Below are positions 44,596-53,292 of a stretch of 64,000 bases of DNA, one piece after another. The translations under genes were made by a program, and so were the position numbers. The notes under the pieces were generated by a model. That model saw only the letters and a program-made list of their open reading frames with translations. It was not told the origin of the DNA and did no database searches. This stretch comes from DTFZ01 sp050260375 (GTDB lineage: Bacteria; Bacillota; Clostridia; Christensenellales; SZUA-584). The first letter of the stretch is position 1. Every line of letters begins with the position of its first letter. The DNA is taken from NCBI GenBank assembly GCA_050260375.1, contig JBLNCA010000045.1, positions 178,989 to 242,988 of the forward strand. The letters run 5' to 3'.

Positions 44596-45918
44596 ATGAA
44601 TAAAATAGCGGTAATCGGTACGGGGTACGTGGGACTTGTAGTAGGCACCTGCCTGGCCGACATGGGAAATAAAGTTATATGCGTAGATAATGACGTAAAT
44701 AAAATAGACGAACTAAACCAAGGGATTATACCGATATATGAGGCGGGCATAGACGAAAAAGTAAAACAAAATATTGAAGCCGGAAGGCTCTTTTTTACCG
44801 CAGATATGGCCGAGGCGGTGAAGGAGAGCGATATTATTTTCATTGCCGTAGGAACGCCTCCCATGGACGATGGAAGCGCGTACATTCAGGACGTGCTGCA
44901 GGTAGGCCGGGATATCGGCCGCTTTATGGAAGGGTATAAAACTGTCGTTATAAAATCAACCGTTCCTGTCGGCACAGGGCAAAAGGTTAAAGCGGCTATC
45001 AGCGGCATGCTTGCCGAGAGGGCGGTTGACTGTTTCTTTGACGTTGTTTCCAACCCCGAGTTTTTGCGGGAAGGCTCGGCGCTTCAGGATTTTATACAGC
45101 CCGACCGTATTATACTTGGAGTGGAATCCTCAAAAGCCAAAGAAATAATGTTGCAGGTCTATGAGAGCCTATATGCAAAAGGCGTGCCGTTTCTTTTTAC
45201 CAATATCGAAACAGCGGAACTGACAAAATATGCGGCCAATGCGTTTTTAGCAATGAAGGTGACTTTTATCAACGAAATGGCGCAAATCTGCGAGAAGGTG
45301 GGCGCGGATGTACGGCTTTTAGCCAAAGGCATAGGCATGGATAAGCGGATAGCGCCCGATTTTCTAAAACCGGGGCCCGGCTATGGCGGCAGCTGTTTTC
45401 CCAAGGATACCAGGGCGGCGGTTATGATAGGGAAGGAACACGGCGTGGCTCTTTCGCTTATAGAGCAAACAATTAAAGCCAACGAAAAACAGAAGCTGTG
45501 GGCGGTTCAAAAGATAACAGATGCTTTTGGCAGTTTGCAGGGCAAAACGATAGGGATTCTGGGGATTACCTATAAGGCAGAGACAGACGACATGAGGGAC
45601 GCGCCGTCTTTGGTTATACTTGAAAAGCTCGCAAATGCGGGCGCAAAGCTGCGGATTTTTGACCCGCAGGGTGAGAAGGAAGGCAAATGGAGGCTTAATG
45701 GCATAAAGGACAGCATCTGCTTCTGCGCAAACGAATACGACGCGGCAAACGAGGCTGACGCGCTTGTTGTTCTTACGGAGTGGGCCCGGTTTAAAGCGAT
45801 GGACTTAAAGGAAATACGAAAGAGAATGCAGGGGCGGCTTTTCTTTGATTTCAGGAACATGTTTGAGAGAAACGCGATTGAAAATGAGGGTTTTGTTTAT
45901 ACTGGAATAGGAATATAG
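44596..45918 (+). CDS. ugd: UDP-glucose (nucleotide-sugar) 6-dehydrogenase
   Basis: The 440-residue protein has KIAVIGTGYVGLVVGTCLAD (NAD fold), STVPVGTG, NPEFLREGSAL, the UDP-sugar-binding GPGYGGSCFPKDT with the catalytic cysteine, and a C-terminal IGILGITYKAETDDMRD. It oxidises UDP-glucose to UDP-glucuronate with two NAD. ATG 44596 is preceded by GAGGAGA. It opens a cluster of spore-coat genes that also contains an epimerase (52273) and glycosyltransferase (49349), so it likely supplies uronic acid for a coat or exosporium polysaccharide. Confidence 0.95.
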   Translation: MNKIAVIGTGYVGLVVGTCLADMGNKVICVDNDVNKIDELNQGIIPIYEAGIDEKVKQNIEAGRLFFTADMAEAVKESDIIFIAVGTPPMDDGSAYIQDVLQVGRDIGRFMEGYKTVVIKSTVPVGTGQKVKAAISGMLAERAVDCFFDVVSNPEFLREGSALQDFIQPDRIILGVESSKAKEIMLQVYESLYAKGVPFLFTNIETAELTKYAANAFLAMKVTFINEMAQICEKVGADVRLLAKGIGMDKRIAPDFLKPGPGYGGSCFPKDTRAAVMIGKEHGVALSLIEQTIKANEKQKLWAVQKITDAFGSLQGKTIGILGITYKAETDDMRDAPSLVILEKLANAGAKLRIFDPQGEKEGKWRLNGIKDSICFCANEYDAANEADALVVLTEWARFKAMDLKEIRKRMQGRLFFDFRNMFERNAIENEGFVYTGIGI

Positions 45919-46008
45919 CTCAAATATTCCAATTGCAACTCACATTTTCATTGTATCAAGAATAATATTATTAATAACAAACTAACTTTTGGAGAGGTCG
46001 AAAGCTAT

Positions 46009-46275
46009 ATGAAATATCAAGACAAATATGTAGGATCACAGGATGAAATATACGCCTATTTAAAGGAATTAGCTTCAAAATTCCTGAAAAATAGTCTTGT
46101 TGTTGAATCACAGAATGTGAGCATTCCGGAAGACAAAGAATTAGAGTATAAAATCAAATATGAAAATGACGAATATGAAGGGGCTCTGGCAGTCAAAATT
46201 TCCTGGGTGAATGCCGAACAAGAAGAGGAAGAAGAAGAGGAAGAGGAACCAGAAGAGGAAGAAGAGGAAGAGTAA
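46009..46275 (+). CDS. Amphi-Trp domain protein with a poly-glutamate tail
   Basis: The 88-residue protein has a core YLKELASKFLKNSLVVESQN that ends LAVKISW, matching the amphi-Trp pattern. The tail is almost pure Glu (about 17 of the last 20 residues), which would be very acidic and flexible. Function is unknown. Start ATG 46009 follows GGAGAGG. It precedes the first CotE-like gene and ends with a hairpin; its location suggests a coat-associated small protein. Confidence 0.7.
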   Translation: MKYQDKYVGSQDEIYAYLKELASKFLKNSLVVESQNVSIPEDKELEYKIKYENDEYEGALAVKISWVNAEQEEEEEEEEEPEEEEEEE

Positions 46276-46294
46276 TCGGCTGCATTATTAAATA

Positions 46295-46327
46295 ATACCC
46301 GGTGAAGTATATATCTTAACCGGGTAT
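46295..46327 (+). terminator. Hairpin after the amphi-Trp gene
   Basis: ATACCCGGT (46295-46303) pairs with ACCGGGTAT (46319-46327). It is followed by ATA-rich sequence but no long U-run. Confidence 0.6.
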
Positions 46328-46370
46328 ATACTTATACATGTTTAAAAGGGCTTTAAGCAGCCTGAATAAC

Positions 46371-46405
46371 GGGGTCCCCAAAAAGCCGAGAGACTTTTTG
46401 GGGTG
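46371..46405 (+). repeat. Palindromic repeat, A-stem type
   Basis: GGGGTCCCC AAAAAGCC GAGA GACTTTTTGGGGTG, between the amphi-Trp gene and the first CotE-like gene. Confidence 0.9.
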
Positions 46406-46441
46406 TAAATAAAAGCTATTTATGGAGGGGGGCGAAAAACT

Positions 46442-46912
46442 GTGGAGGATTCCAAAAAGATAATTACACGAGCCGTATTCGGCCATATCAACCAAACGTT
46501 CCGGAATACCGTCAATATCGCAATCAATGAAGAGGATAAGGATATTGATATACTGGGCTGTAAAATCAGCGGAGCCAAAGTGTTAAGGTCTTCCATCGAA
46601 GGGTATGATGGAAAGAGCAAAAAAGTAAAAGTGGACCTTAGCTTCGGCATACATGTTTGGTATAAATCAAAAGACGATACCAGAATTTCCAAGGTCAATG
46701 CAGTACTAACGGATATCATCGATATCGAGAAGCAGGGAACCGAAGACTTCAGCCATGAGGACGTTTATGTATGGATAAGAGGCACGCCTAAATGCATAGG
46801 CAAACCTGTAGTCATAGAGGCGGAAGAAAACATGGTTGCGGTTCAAATTGAGTATATGCTTGAAGCGGAAGTCATTGGCCAGACAGTGATCAATGTCAAG
46901 GTGTTTGAATAA
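46442..46912 (+). CDS. cotE: CotE-family outer spore coat protein, copy 1
   Basis: The 156-residue protein begins DSKKIITRAVFGHINQTF and carries ILGCKISGAKV, FGIHVWYKSKDDTRISKV and EAEVIGQTVINVKVF. These match CotE (IITKAV, ILG, NVWYSYADNTKT, LAEVVGETKVVVEV). CotE directs assembly of the outer coat around the forespore. GTG 46442 follows GGAGGGGGG. It lacks the acidic tail of Bacillus CotE. Three CotE-like genes occur in this window, so the copies may build different layers. A terminator follows. Confidence 0.87.
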   Translation: MEDSKKIITRAVFGHINQTFRNTVNIAINEEDKDIDILGCKISGAKVLRSSIEGYDGKSKKVKVDLSFGIHVWYKSKDDTRISKVNAVLTDIIDIEKQGTEDFSHEDVYVWIRGTPKCIGKPVVIEAEENMVAVQIEYMLEAEVIGQTVINVKVFE

Positions 46913-47007
46913 CGAAAATAACGGTAGAACAGACATACTAAAAAGGATATATACTTATGGAGTCTTATAATACCATGGTTAAGATAGCCTGACATAAACC
47001 TTGCCGA

Positions 47008-47040
47008 AGGGTGTTCTACATATATAGAGCATCCTTTTAT
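47008..47040 (+). terminator. Terminator between CotE copy 1 and CotS copy 1
   Basis: AAGGGTGTTCT and AGAGCATCCTT pair over 11 bp (with G-U pairs), followed by TTATTATTG. The arms resemble those of the terminator at 52144-52173. Confidence 0.75.
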
Positions 47041-47059
47041 TATTGAAGAGGAGGTAAAA

Positions 47060-48100
47060 ATGGTAAAGAATCAAAGCTCCGAACCGCTGGCTGAGATTTT
47101 AGGAGAATATCCTTTTACCGTCAAGCAGATCAGAACGGAGTCGTATAAGCAAAAAAAGGCGGTATGGTGGGTTGAGACTACAAAAGGAACAAAAATACTA
47201 AAAAAACACCCAAACTCGGAAGCCATGCTGCATTATCTTTTGGCGGCCATACAGCATTTGCAGGAAAGAGGCATTGAGATCCCGAGGGTCAACACAACGG
47301 CTGACGGCCGCCATTATGTAAAGGTGGGAGAAACTTGCTATATACTGATCGACGCCGTCGAAGGAAAAAACCCGGACTACAATAAGCCGAAGGAACTGGA
47401 GGTTTTTGTCCGGGAACTGGGAAGGTTTCATTCGGCGTCGGCAGGCTTCGTTCCGCCCGAGGAATCAAAGGTCCGCCAGCACCTCGGGAACTGGCCGGAG
47501 GACTACAGCGATTTTGCCAGCCGTTTAAAAGCGTTTTATGACGAGGAAAAGAATAAAGCCGCACACGGGGAATTCGGCAGGATAATATTAAATGCATTCG
47601 ATTCGTTTTATATGAGAATGGAAACCTCTATTGCAGGCTTAAGAGGCTCCGAATATACTGCATGGGTAAATAAAATCGCGGCAAAAGGAGGCCTGTGCCA
47701 TCAGGACTTTGCAGCGGGCAATATTTTAATAAACCCTTCAGGCAAGGTGTACGTGCTGGACACGGATTCACTGACGATTGACCTGCCCGCAAGGGATATT
47801 CGCAAAGTGTTGAATAAGGTAATGAAGAAAAACGGGAAATGGGACGCAGTATTGCTGCAGGACATTATTGGATGGTATCAGCAGGAGAATCCGCTTACAG
47901 CCGATGAGTGGGCGGTGGTGAAACTTGACCTTACTTTCCCGCACCTGTTTGCAGGCATAATGGATAAATATTACCGCAGAAGGGAAAAAGACTGGACGGA
48001 GGATAAATATTTAAGCCGTCTAAAAGAGATGATTGCTATAGAGCAGTCCGGCGAAAAAGTGCTGGCTAAATATGATGAAATAATAAGAAAGATTCAATAA
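47060..48100 (+). CDS. cotS: CotS-family spore coat protein (kinase-like), copy 1
   Basis: The 346-residue protein has an aminoglycoside-phosphotransferase-like fold. It shows WWVETTKGTKILKKHPNSE, LCHQDFAAGNILINPSG (catalytic loop HxDxxxxN) and VYVLDTDSLTIDLPARDIRKV (metal-binding D). CotS-family proteins sit in the outer coat; some may phosphorylate coat proteins or glycans. ATG 47060 follows GAGGAGG. A paralogue follows within 26 bp. Confidence 0.9.
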   Translation: MVKNQSSEPLAEILGEYPFTVKQIRTESYKQKKAVWWVETTKGTKILKKHPNSEAMLHYLLAAIQHLQERGIEIPRVNTTADGRHYVKVGETCYILIDAVEGKNPDYNKPKELEVFVRELGRFHSASAGFVPPEESKVRQHLGNWPEDYSDFASRLKAFYDEEKNKAAHGEFGRIILNAFDSFYMRMETSIAGLRGSEYTAWVNKIAAKGGLCHQDFAAGNILINPSGKVYVLDTDSLTIDLPARDIRKVLNKVMKKNGKWDAVLLQDIIGWYQQENPLTADEWAVVKLDLTFPHLFAGIMDKYYRRREKDWTEDKYLSRLKEMIAIEQSGEKVLAKYDEIIRKIQ

Positions 48101-48126
48101 GGTTTTTTATGGGGGATTAAAGATAT

Positions 48127-49152
48127 ATGCAGAATGAAAGTCTGGAGGGTATTGCCCGCGCAGTGCTGACGCAATACGACGTCCGCCCGAAGCAAATACA
48201 GGTCGTTCAGCAGGGCGGCGTCAAAACCGTCTGGAAAGTGACTTGCGATAATGCTGCGGTTTGTCTGAAAAGATTAAAACATACGCTGGAGAAGGCGTTA
48301 TTTTCTGTAGGGGCTCAAAAGTATATCAAGGAAAACGGCGGGCATGTGCCCGGCATAATAGCGAATAAAGCCAATGAAACAATAACCTGTTATAACAACG
48401 AGCTTTTTGTATTGTATGAATGGGTGGAAGGAAAGCAGCTTAACTTTAACAGACAGGAAGATTTTACGGCGGCCGTTGAAGGCCTGGCGCGCTTTCACAA
48501 ATGTACTAAGGGGTATATCCCTCCCGAAGGCGCCAGAGTGTCCACCAAGCTCGCCAAATGGCCGGACCAGTACCGCTCGATGCTAACCAGGCTCAGCGAC
48601 TGGAAGAACATCTCGTGCCAGAAAATCGGAATACCCGTTTATGACGCTTATTTGAAATGGGTTGACCGCATTATTGCGTTGGGTGAAAAAGCAATCCAAT
48701 TCCTCCAAGATTCACAATACAGCACATTGTCATCTCCGGGCTCGCCGGCTGTGGTGCTGTGCCATCAGGATTACGGCAAAGGCAACGCCCTTTTAACTCA
48801 AAAAGGCATATGCGTTTTGGACCTTGACGGGGTGACATACGAACTGGCAGCGAGGGATCTGAGAAAAATAATACTCAAAACGGCGGAGGACAGAGGGAAG
48901 TGGGACGAACAAACCTTAAGGGATATATTAACCTGGTATGAAAGGGGAAACAAGCTATCGGCTGACGAGAAAAAGTTGGTATATATTGATACGCTGTTCC
49001 CGCATAGCTTTTTCGGGACGGTAAAGAACCAGTTTTTAAAGAATAAGCCTGTCAAGGGTGAAAGTATAGAGAAGATCGGCAGGTTAGAAACGTCAAAGGA
49101 AACTATTCTGACTGGGTTAATATCTGGTTCCTCAGCAAGCCGTAAGGCTTGA
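48127..49152 (+). CDS. cotS: CotS-family spore coat protein (kinase-like), copy 2
   Basis: The 341-residue protein has the same fold as copy 1: WKVTCDNAAVCLKRLKHTLE, LCHQDYGKGNALLTQKGI and CVLDLDGVTYELAARDLRK. It is clearly diverged from copy 1. Its last codons (SGSSASRKA, then stop) lie inside the first repeat of the array at 49126, so the repeat supplies the present C-terminus. ATG 48127 follows GGGGGATT. Confidence 0.9.
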   Translation: MQNESLEGIARAVLTQYDVRPKQIQVVQQGGVKTVWKVTCDNAAVCLKRLKHTLEKALFSVGAQKYIKENGGHVPGIIANKANETITCYNNELFVLYEWVEGKQLNFNRQEDFTAAVEGLARFHKCTKGYIPPEGARVSTKLAKWPDQYRSMLTRLSDWKNISCQKIGIPVYDAYLKWVDRIIALGEKAIQFLQDSQYSTLSSPGSPAVVLCHQDYGKGNALLTQKGICVLDLDGVTYELAARDLRKIILKTAEDRGKWDEQTLRDILTWYERGNKLSADEKKLVYIDTLFPHSFFGTVKNQFLKNKPVKGESIEKIGRLETSKETILTGLISGSSASRKA

Positions 49153-49329
49153 CGGGGTAAAAAAACGGGGTCCCCGGCAAGACGTAAGGCTTGCTGGGGT
49201 GATAATAACGGGGTCCCCAGTAAGTCGTTAGACTTAATGGGGTGAAAAAATGGGGTCCCCAAAAAACCACAGGGCTTTTTGGGGTGATAATACTGGGGTC
49301 CCCGGCAAGCCATGAGGCTTGACGGGGTA
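49126..49329 (+). repeat. Array of five palindromic repeats
   Basis: Copies start at 49126, 49167, 49210, 49252 and 49295. The fourth is A-stem (AAAAAACC/GGCTTTT); the others are GC-stem. The third has TAAGTC/GACTTA, with compensatory changes in both arms. The first overlaps the end of the CotS copy 2 gene; the last ends 20 bp before the glycosyltransferase gene. Confidence 0.92.
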
Positions 49330-49348
49330 GTAAAAAGGGGTTGAAGAA

Positions 49349-50482
49349 GTGAAAATCGCGCTAATATGTACAGAAAAATTACCGGTCCCCTCGATTCGAG
49401 GGGGAGCGGTTCAACAATATATTGACGCTGTAGTACCGTATATAAAGAAAAAGCATGATGTCACCGTGTTCTGCATAGAGAATGAAAGATTACAAAATAG
49501 GGAAGACGACAACAATGTCCACTATATCAGGGTTCCCGGAAAGCAAACGCAGGATTATATTTCGAATGTTATCGATAATTTAAATGATCAGTATGATATT
49601 ATCCACGTTTTCAACAGGCCACGGTGGGTAAACATGATTGGGGAAAAGCTTCCGAAAACCATGATAAGCTTAAGCCTCCATAACGAGATGTTTCAGCCCT
49701 CTAAGATATCTAAAGAGGAGGGGGAAAAATGCATCGAAAGAGTAAAATTTATAACCACGGTGAGCAAGTTTGTTGAGAATGGGGTAAAGAAACTATATCC
49801 GGAAGCGGCGCCGAAGCTGCACACGGTTTACTCCGGCGTTGACGTCAATGCTTATCAGCCTGTCTGGTCTGCCGAGGCGACGCGTATAAGGAACCAACTG
49901 AGGCAGAAATATGGTTTGGCCGGTAAGAAGGTCATACTTTTTGTCAGCAGGCTGAGCCCAAAAAAGGGCGCCCATATTCTGATAAAAGCAATCGGTAAAG
50001 TTTTGCCAAGCCATCCTGAAACGGCGCTTGTGATTGTGGGCAGCAAATGGTACGGCGAAAACCAGGAAGACAGCTATGTGCGCCAGGTCAGGCAGATGGC
50101 GGATGATTTGGACACAAAAGTGATTATGCCCGGATTTATCCCTCCGAAGGACGTAATATCTTATTATTATATGGGAGATATATTCGTTTGCGCGTCTCAA
50201 TGGCGGGAGCCTCTTGCCAGAGTACATTATGAGGCAATGGCCGCGGGGCTTCCTATTATATCCACCGATAAGGGAGGTAACGCCGAAGTATTAAGGGGGA
50301 ACGGCAACGGCATTATCATAAGCGACTATAATCAGCCTCAGGCATTTGCCGACGCTATTATACTATTGCTGGACCGCCGGGACATCGCGCTGGAGATGGG
50401 CAAGGCGGGGAGGCGGCTGGCCGAAGAAAGGTATTCCTGGGAAAGGGTAGCCGCAGAACTGATTGAATTGTTTGAATCCTAG
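49349..50482 (+). CDS. Glycosyltransferase family 4, CotSA-like
   Basis: The 377-residue protein has an N-terminal KIALICTEKLPVPSIRGGAV, the GT4 donor-site blocks VILFVSRLSPKKGAHILI and VIMPGFIPPKDVISYY, and EPLARVHYEAMAAGLPIIST with the EX7E-type motif. CotSA in Bacillus is a GT4 coat protein in the cotSA-cotS group. GTG 49349 follows AAAAGGGG. It sits between two repeat arrays in the coat cluster, so it probably glycosylates a coat component. Confidence 0.87.
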   Translation: MKIALICTEKLPVPSIRGGAVQQYIDAVVPYIKKKHDVTVFCIENERLQNREDDNNVHYIRVPGKQTQDYISNVIDNLNDQYDIIHVFNRPRWVNMIGEKLPKTMISLSLHNEMFQPSKISKEEGEKCIERVKFITTVSKFVENGVKKLYPEAAPKLHTVYSGVDVNAYQPVWSAEATRIRNQLRQKYGLAGKKVILFVSRLSPKKGAHILIKAIGKVLPSHPETALVIVGSKWYGENQEDSYVRQVRQMADDLDTKVIMPGFIPPKDVISYYYMGDIFVCASQWREPLARVHYEAMAAGLPIISTDKGGNAEVLRGNGNGIIISDYNQPQAFADAIILLLDRRDIALEMGKAGRRLAEERYSWERVAAELIELFES

Positions 50483-50502
50483 AAGACTTGTTATATTTTA
50501 TC

Positions 50503-50742
50503 GAGTCCCCGGCGAGCCGTGAGACTTGATGGGGCGAATAACGGGGTCCCCAAAAAGACGTAAGGCTTTTTGGGGTGGTAAAATCGGGGTCCCCAGCAAG
50601 CCGCGAGGCTTGATGGGGCGAATAACGGGGTCCCCAAAAAGACGCAAGGCTTTTGAGGTGGTAAAATCGGGGTCCCCAGCAAGCCGTGAGGCTGATGGGT
50701 GCATACCGGGGTCACCAAAAAGACGCAAGGCTTTTTGGGGTG
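50503..50742 (+). repeat. Array of six palindromic repeats alternating GC-stem and A-stem
   Basis: Copies start at 50503 (GC), 50543 (A), 50586 (GC), 50627 (A), 50669 (GC) and 50708 (A). GC copies are spaced 83 bp, A copies 81-84 bp, so the array is a threefold tandem duplication of a GC-A pair. The third A copy has GTCACC in place of GTCCCC. Confidence 0.92.
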
Positions 50743-50906
50743 GTAATAAGACTCATCCATATAACGATGGGTCTTATACTTTTAAATCGGGATGGAAAGA
50801 AGCGAGTAACATAAGTATGGCTTGCGAATAGAATATAACATATCAATACGAGAATGAACTGATGCATAAAAGAATGTTAGTGATTTTGGGGGAAGGAGAG
50901 AGTTTT

Positions 50907-51392
50907 GTGGAATCCGTCAATCAAGCTACTCGTGAAATAATAGCGCAAACTACATGCGGGAGGGGGTTCAAAGACATCGAGTATGTTAAATACATAGAAC
51001 CGAAAAAAGATACGACGCCAGTCCGTATATTGGGCTGCTCTATTACCAATGTTGGAAAACCAAAGGCGCTTAAGTGGAAAGTTCCCGAAAGAAGCCGTTA
51101 TTATGTGCCTGTGAAGGGGTCTTTTGATATCCACGTATGGTATTCCTACAATAACGACATGGAAACGGCCGTTGTCAGCACAAATGTGGTATATCATGAA
51201 ACCATACCTATATCGGAGAGAAGCGGAAGGCCGGTAGGGCCTGTGGTAGCTACGGCAAAATATGAAGATGAACCCGTAGTCGGCAGCGTTGAGCTCGAAG
51301 GAAACAAGATACGGGTTGTTGTTTTGCTTTGTATCTCGGCAGAGGTAATCGGAGATTCAAGGCTTCTGGTTGAAGTCGCGGAACCAAGTTAA
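50907..51392 (+). CDS. cotE: CotE-family outer spore coat protein, copy 2
   Basis: The 161-residue product starts ESVNQATREIIAQTTCGRGF and contains VRILGCSITNVGKPKALKW, KGSFDIHVWYSYNNDMETAV and LCISAEVIGDSRLLVEV, matching CotE. I use GTG 50907 because GGAAGGAGAG at 50891-50900 is spaced for it and the protein then starts like its paralogues; a longer frame begins at ATG 50862. It is less acidic than the third copy. Confidence 0.83.
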   Translation: MESVNQATREIIAQTTCGRGFKDIEYVKYIEPKKDTTPVRILGCSITNVGKPKALKWKVPERSRYYVPVKGSFDIHVWYSYNNDMETAVVSTNVVYHETIPISERSGRPVGPVVATAKYEDEPVVGSVELEGNKIRVVVLLCISAEVIGDSRLLVEVAEPS

Positions 51393-51395
51393 TAC

Positions 51396-51526
51396 GGGGT
51401 GTAAATGCGGGGTCCCCAAAAAGATATGAAGCTTTTTGGGGTGAAAATACAGGGTCCCCGGCAAGCCATGAGGCTTGATGGGGTGAAAATATGGGGTCCC
51501 CAAAAAGGCGTGAGACATTTTGGGCT
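51396..51526 (+). repeat. Three palindromic repeats plus a 3' remnant
   Basis: Copies at 51410-51444 (A-stem), 51452-51486 (GC-stem) and 51494-51526 (A-stem, degenerate end). ACGGGGTGT at 51396 is the 3' end only of another copy. The alternation again resembles the 50503 array. Confidence 0.88.
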
Positions 51527-51569
51527 GCTGATTTAGCGATTAACGAAAATGCAGGAAAGAGGGATAGTA

Positions 51570-52112
51570 ATGGAAGTAATCAAAAAGATAATCGCAAAGG
51601 CTTCATATGGCCAAAACATACAGTCTTTCAATAAAGAAATCCACATTAATACATATGACAGAAAAAAACCTTCGGAGATATTGGGCTGTATCATAACCGG
51701 AGCCGAAATTTTGAGCTGCTCTCTGGAAGAAAACGTGAAAAACGGAAAAGGCGTCAGGGTGAACGGCAAATTCGACGTCAACCTGTGGTACGGGGTAAGC
51801 GGTGATACCAAGGTCGCGAAAGTAAGCGCGGACTTCTCCGACGTCGTAGCGATTCACGCTAAAGGTGCAGAAAAATACAGCAACGAGGAAGTCAGAGCCT
51901 GGATCGAAAAAGCGCCGGAGACTGCCCAGACAGCAATAGCCGGCGGGCAGGAAGAAACCGGCGTCGCGGTTCGGGTAGAATATGAGCTGGGTGCGGAGAT
52001 TATAGGCCAGACCGCATTAAACGTAAAGGTCATACAATCCGAGGACAATACGGAAGAGGAAGATACAACTGCCCAGGAAATCGGAGAAACGATGGACGAC
52101 GAAGACGACTAG
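51570..52112 (+). CDS. cotE: CotE-family outer spore coat protein, copy 3 (acidic tail)
   Basis: The 180-residue protein has KKIIAKASYGQNIQSFNKEI, ILGCIITGAEILSCSLEE, KFDVNLWYGVSGDTKVAKV and LGAEIIGQTALNVKVI. It is closest to copy 1 but adds an acidic tail (SEDNTEEEDTT...MDDEDD) like that of Bacillus CotE. ATG 51570 follows AAAGAGG; a longer frame begins at 51549. A terminator follows. Confidence 0.87.
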   Translation: MEVIKKIIAKASYGQNIQSFNKEIHINTYDRKKPSEILGCIITGAEILSCSLEENVKNGKGVRVNGKFDVNLWYGVSGDTKVAKVSADFSDVVAIHAKGAEKYSNEEVRAWIEKAPETAQTAIAGGQEETGVAVRVEYELGAEIIGQTALNVKVIQSEDNTEEEDTTAQEIGETMDDEDD

Positions 52113-52143
52113 ATAACAGAATCGATTAATATAACGTGAAACG

Positions 52144-52178
52144 GGATGTTCTAGGGCAGGTAATAGAACATCCTTATT
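52144..52178 (+). terminator. Terminator after CotE copy 3
   Basis: GGATGTTCTA (52144-52153) pairs perfectly with TAGAACATCC (52164-52173), followed by TTATT. Confidence 0.8.
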
Positions 52179-52272
52179 CAAATACGGGCCGCAAAAAACT
52201 GCGGGGATTCCGGCTCTGATAATTGATGTCACAATAATAAGGCGAATAAAACGGCGAAGGGAATATGGTCAT

Positions 52273-53289
52273 TTGGAGAAAGAGTCGAATAAAGTCTGTC
52301 TCGTTACCGGCGCAGCGGGTTTTATAGGATATTTTCTATCTAAAAGGCTGCTTGACGACGGCTGCCGGGTCGTCGGCATTGACAACCTCAACGATTATTA
52401 TGACGTAAATCTAAAATACGAAAGATTAAAGCAGTTGAAGCAGTACAAGGAGTTTACGTTCCTCAAAGGAGATATTTCGGATAAAGATACGGTTCTGAAT
52501 GTTTTCCGGGAATATAAACCCGATATAGCAATAAACCTGGCGGCACAGGCGGGGGTAAGATATTCTCTTGAGAATCCCGACGCGTATATTAAAAGCAATA
52601 TAACCGGCTTCTATAACATTCTTGAAGCCTGCAGGCGATATCCTGTCAGCCATCTTGTGTATGCATCTTCAAGTTCGGTTTATGGGCTGAGCAACAAAGT
52701 GCCGTTTTCGGAGACGGATTTTGTCGATAAACCCATATCGTTATATGCCGCGACCAAAAAGTCCAATGAGCTGATGGCGTATACTTATAGCTACCTTTAT
52801 AAAATACCCGCTACCGGGCTGCGCTTTTTTACGGTTTACGGTCCATACGGCCGTCCCGACATGGCGTACTTCGATTTTACAAACAGATATTTTGCAGGCG
52901 AACCGATAAAGGTTTTCAACAACGGCGACTTTGAAAACGACTTGTACCGGGATTTTACCTATATCGACGATATTGTTGAAGGCATGGTACAAATAATCGG
53001 CAATCCCCCTGCCGGTGCAGTTCCGAATGAAGTCTATAACATTGGAAACAACACGCCGGTTAAATTGACGAGCTTTATTGAGAAACTGGAGAAATGCCTG
53101 ACGAAAGCCGTCGGCAGAGAAATAGTTTTCAGCAAGGTATATTTGCCGGTTCAGCCGGGAGATGTGCCTATGACGTGCGCGTCAGTCGATCTGCTGCAGA
53201 AAGCGGTCGGTTTTGAGCCAAAGACAACTATAGACGAAGGCCTGCAGAAATTTGCGGACTGGTATGTTGAATATTATCGCATCAAGTAA
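52273..53289 (+). CDS. NAD-dependent nucleotide-sugar epimerase, UDP-glucuronate 4-epimerase-like
   Basis: The 338-residue SDR has VCLVTGAAGFIGYFLSKRLL, IDNLNDYYDVNLKYERL (typical of UDP-glucuronate epimerases), NLAAQAGVRYSLENPDAYI, and the catalytic YAATKKSNELM with Tyr and Lys. It would turn UDP-glucuronate, made by Ugd (44596), into UDP-galacturonate. TTG 52273 is the best start seen (GAAGGG 12 bp upstream). It is the last gene of the coat/polysaccharide cluster. Confidence 0.87.
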   Translation: MEKESNKVCLVTGAAGFIGYFLSKRLLDDGCRVVGIDNLNDYYDVNLKYERLKQLKQYKEFTFLKGDISDKDTVLNVFREYKPDIAINLAAQAGVRYSLENPDAYIKSNITGFYNILEACRRYPVSHLVYASSSSVYGLSNKVPFSETDFVDKPISLYAATKKSNELMAYTYSYLYKIPATGLRFFTVYGPYGRPDMAYFDFTNRYFAGEPIKVFNNGDFENDLYRDFTYIDDIVEGMVQIIGNPPAGAVPNEVYNIGNNTPVKLTSFIEKLEKCLTKAVGREIVFSKVYLPVQPGDVPMTCASVDLLQKAVGFEPKTTIDEGLQKFADWYVEYYRIK

Positions 53290-53292
53290 ATA

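Noticed and set aside
46957..46992. Eleven-codon peptide (MESYNTMVKIA)
   Set aside because: Ribosome-binding site is weak and nothing supports translation; more likely leader DNA before the terminator.
50491..50760. Minus-strand frames with repeated residues across the 50.5 kb array
   Set aside because: Translation of the repeat array, not a protein; periodicity follows the DNA repeat.
49126..51526. CRISPR array
   Set aside because: Copies are palindromic, vary in sequence, spacers are only about 6-10 bp and similar, and no cas genes are near.
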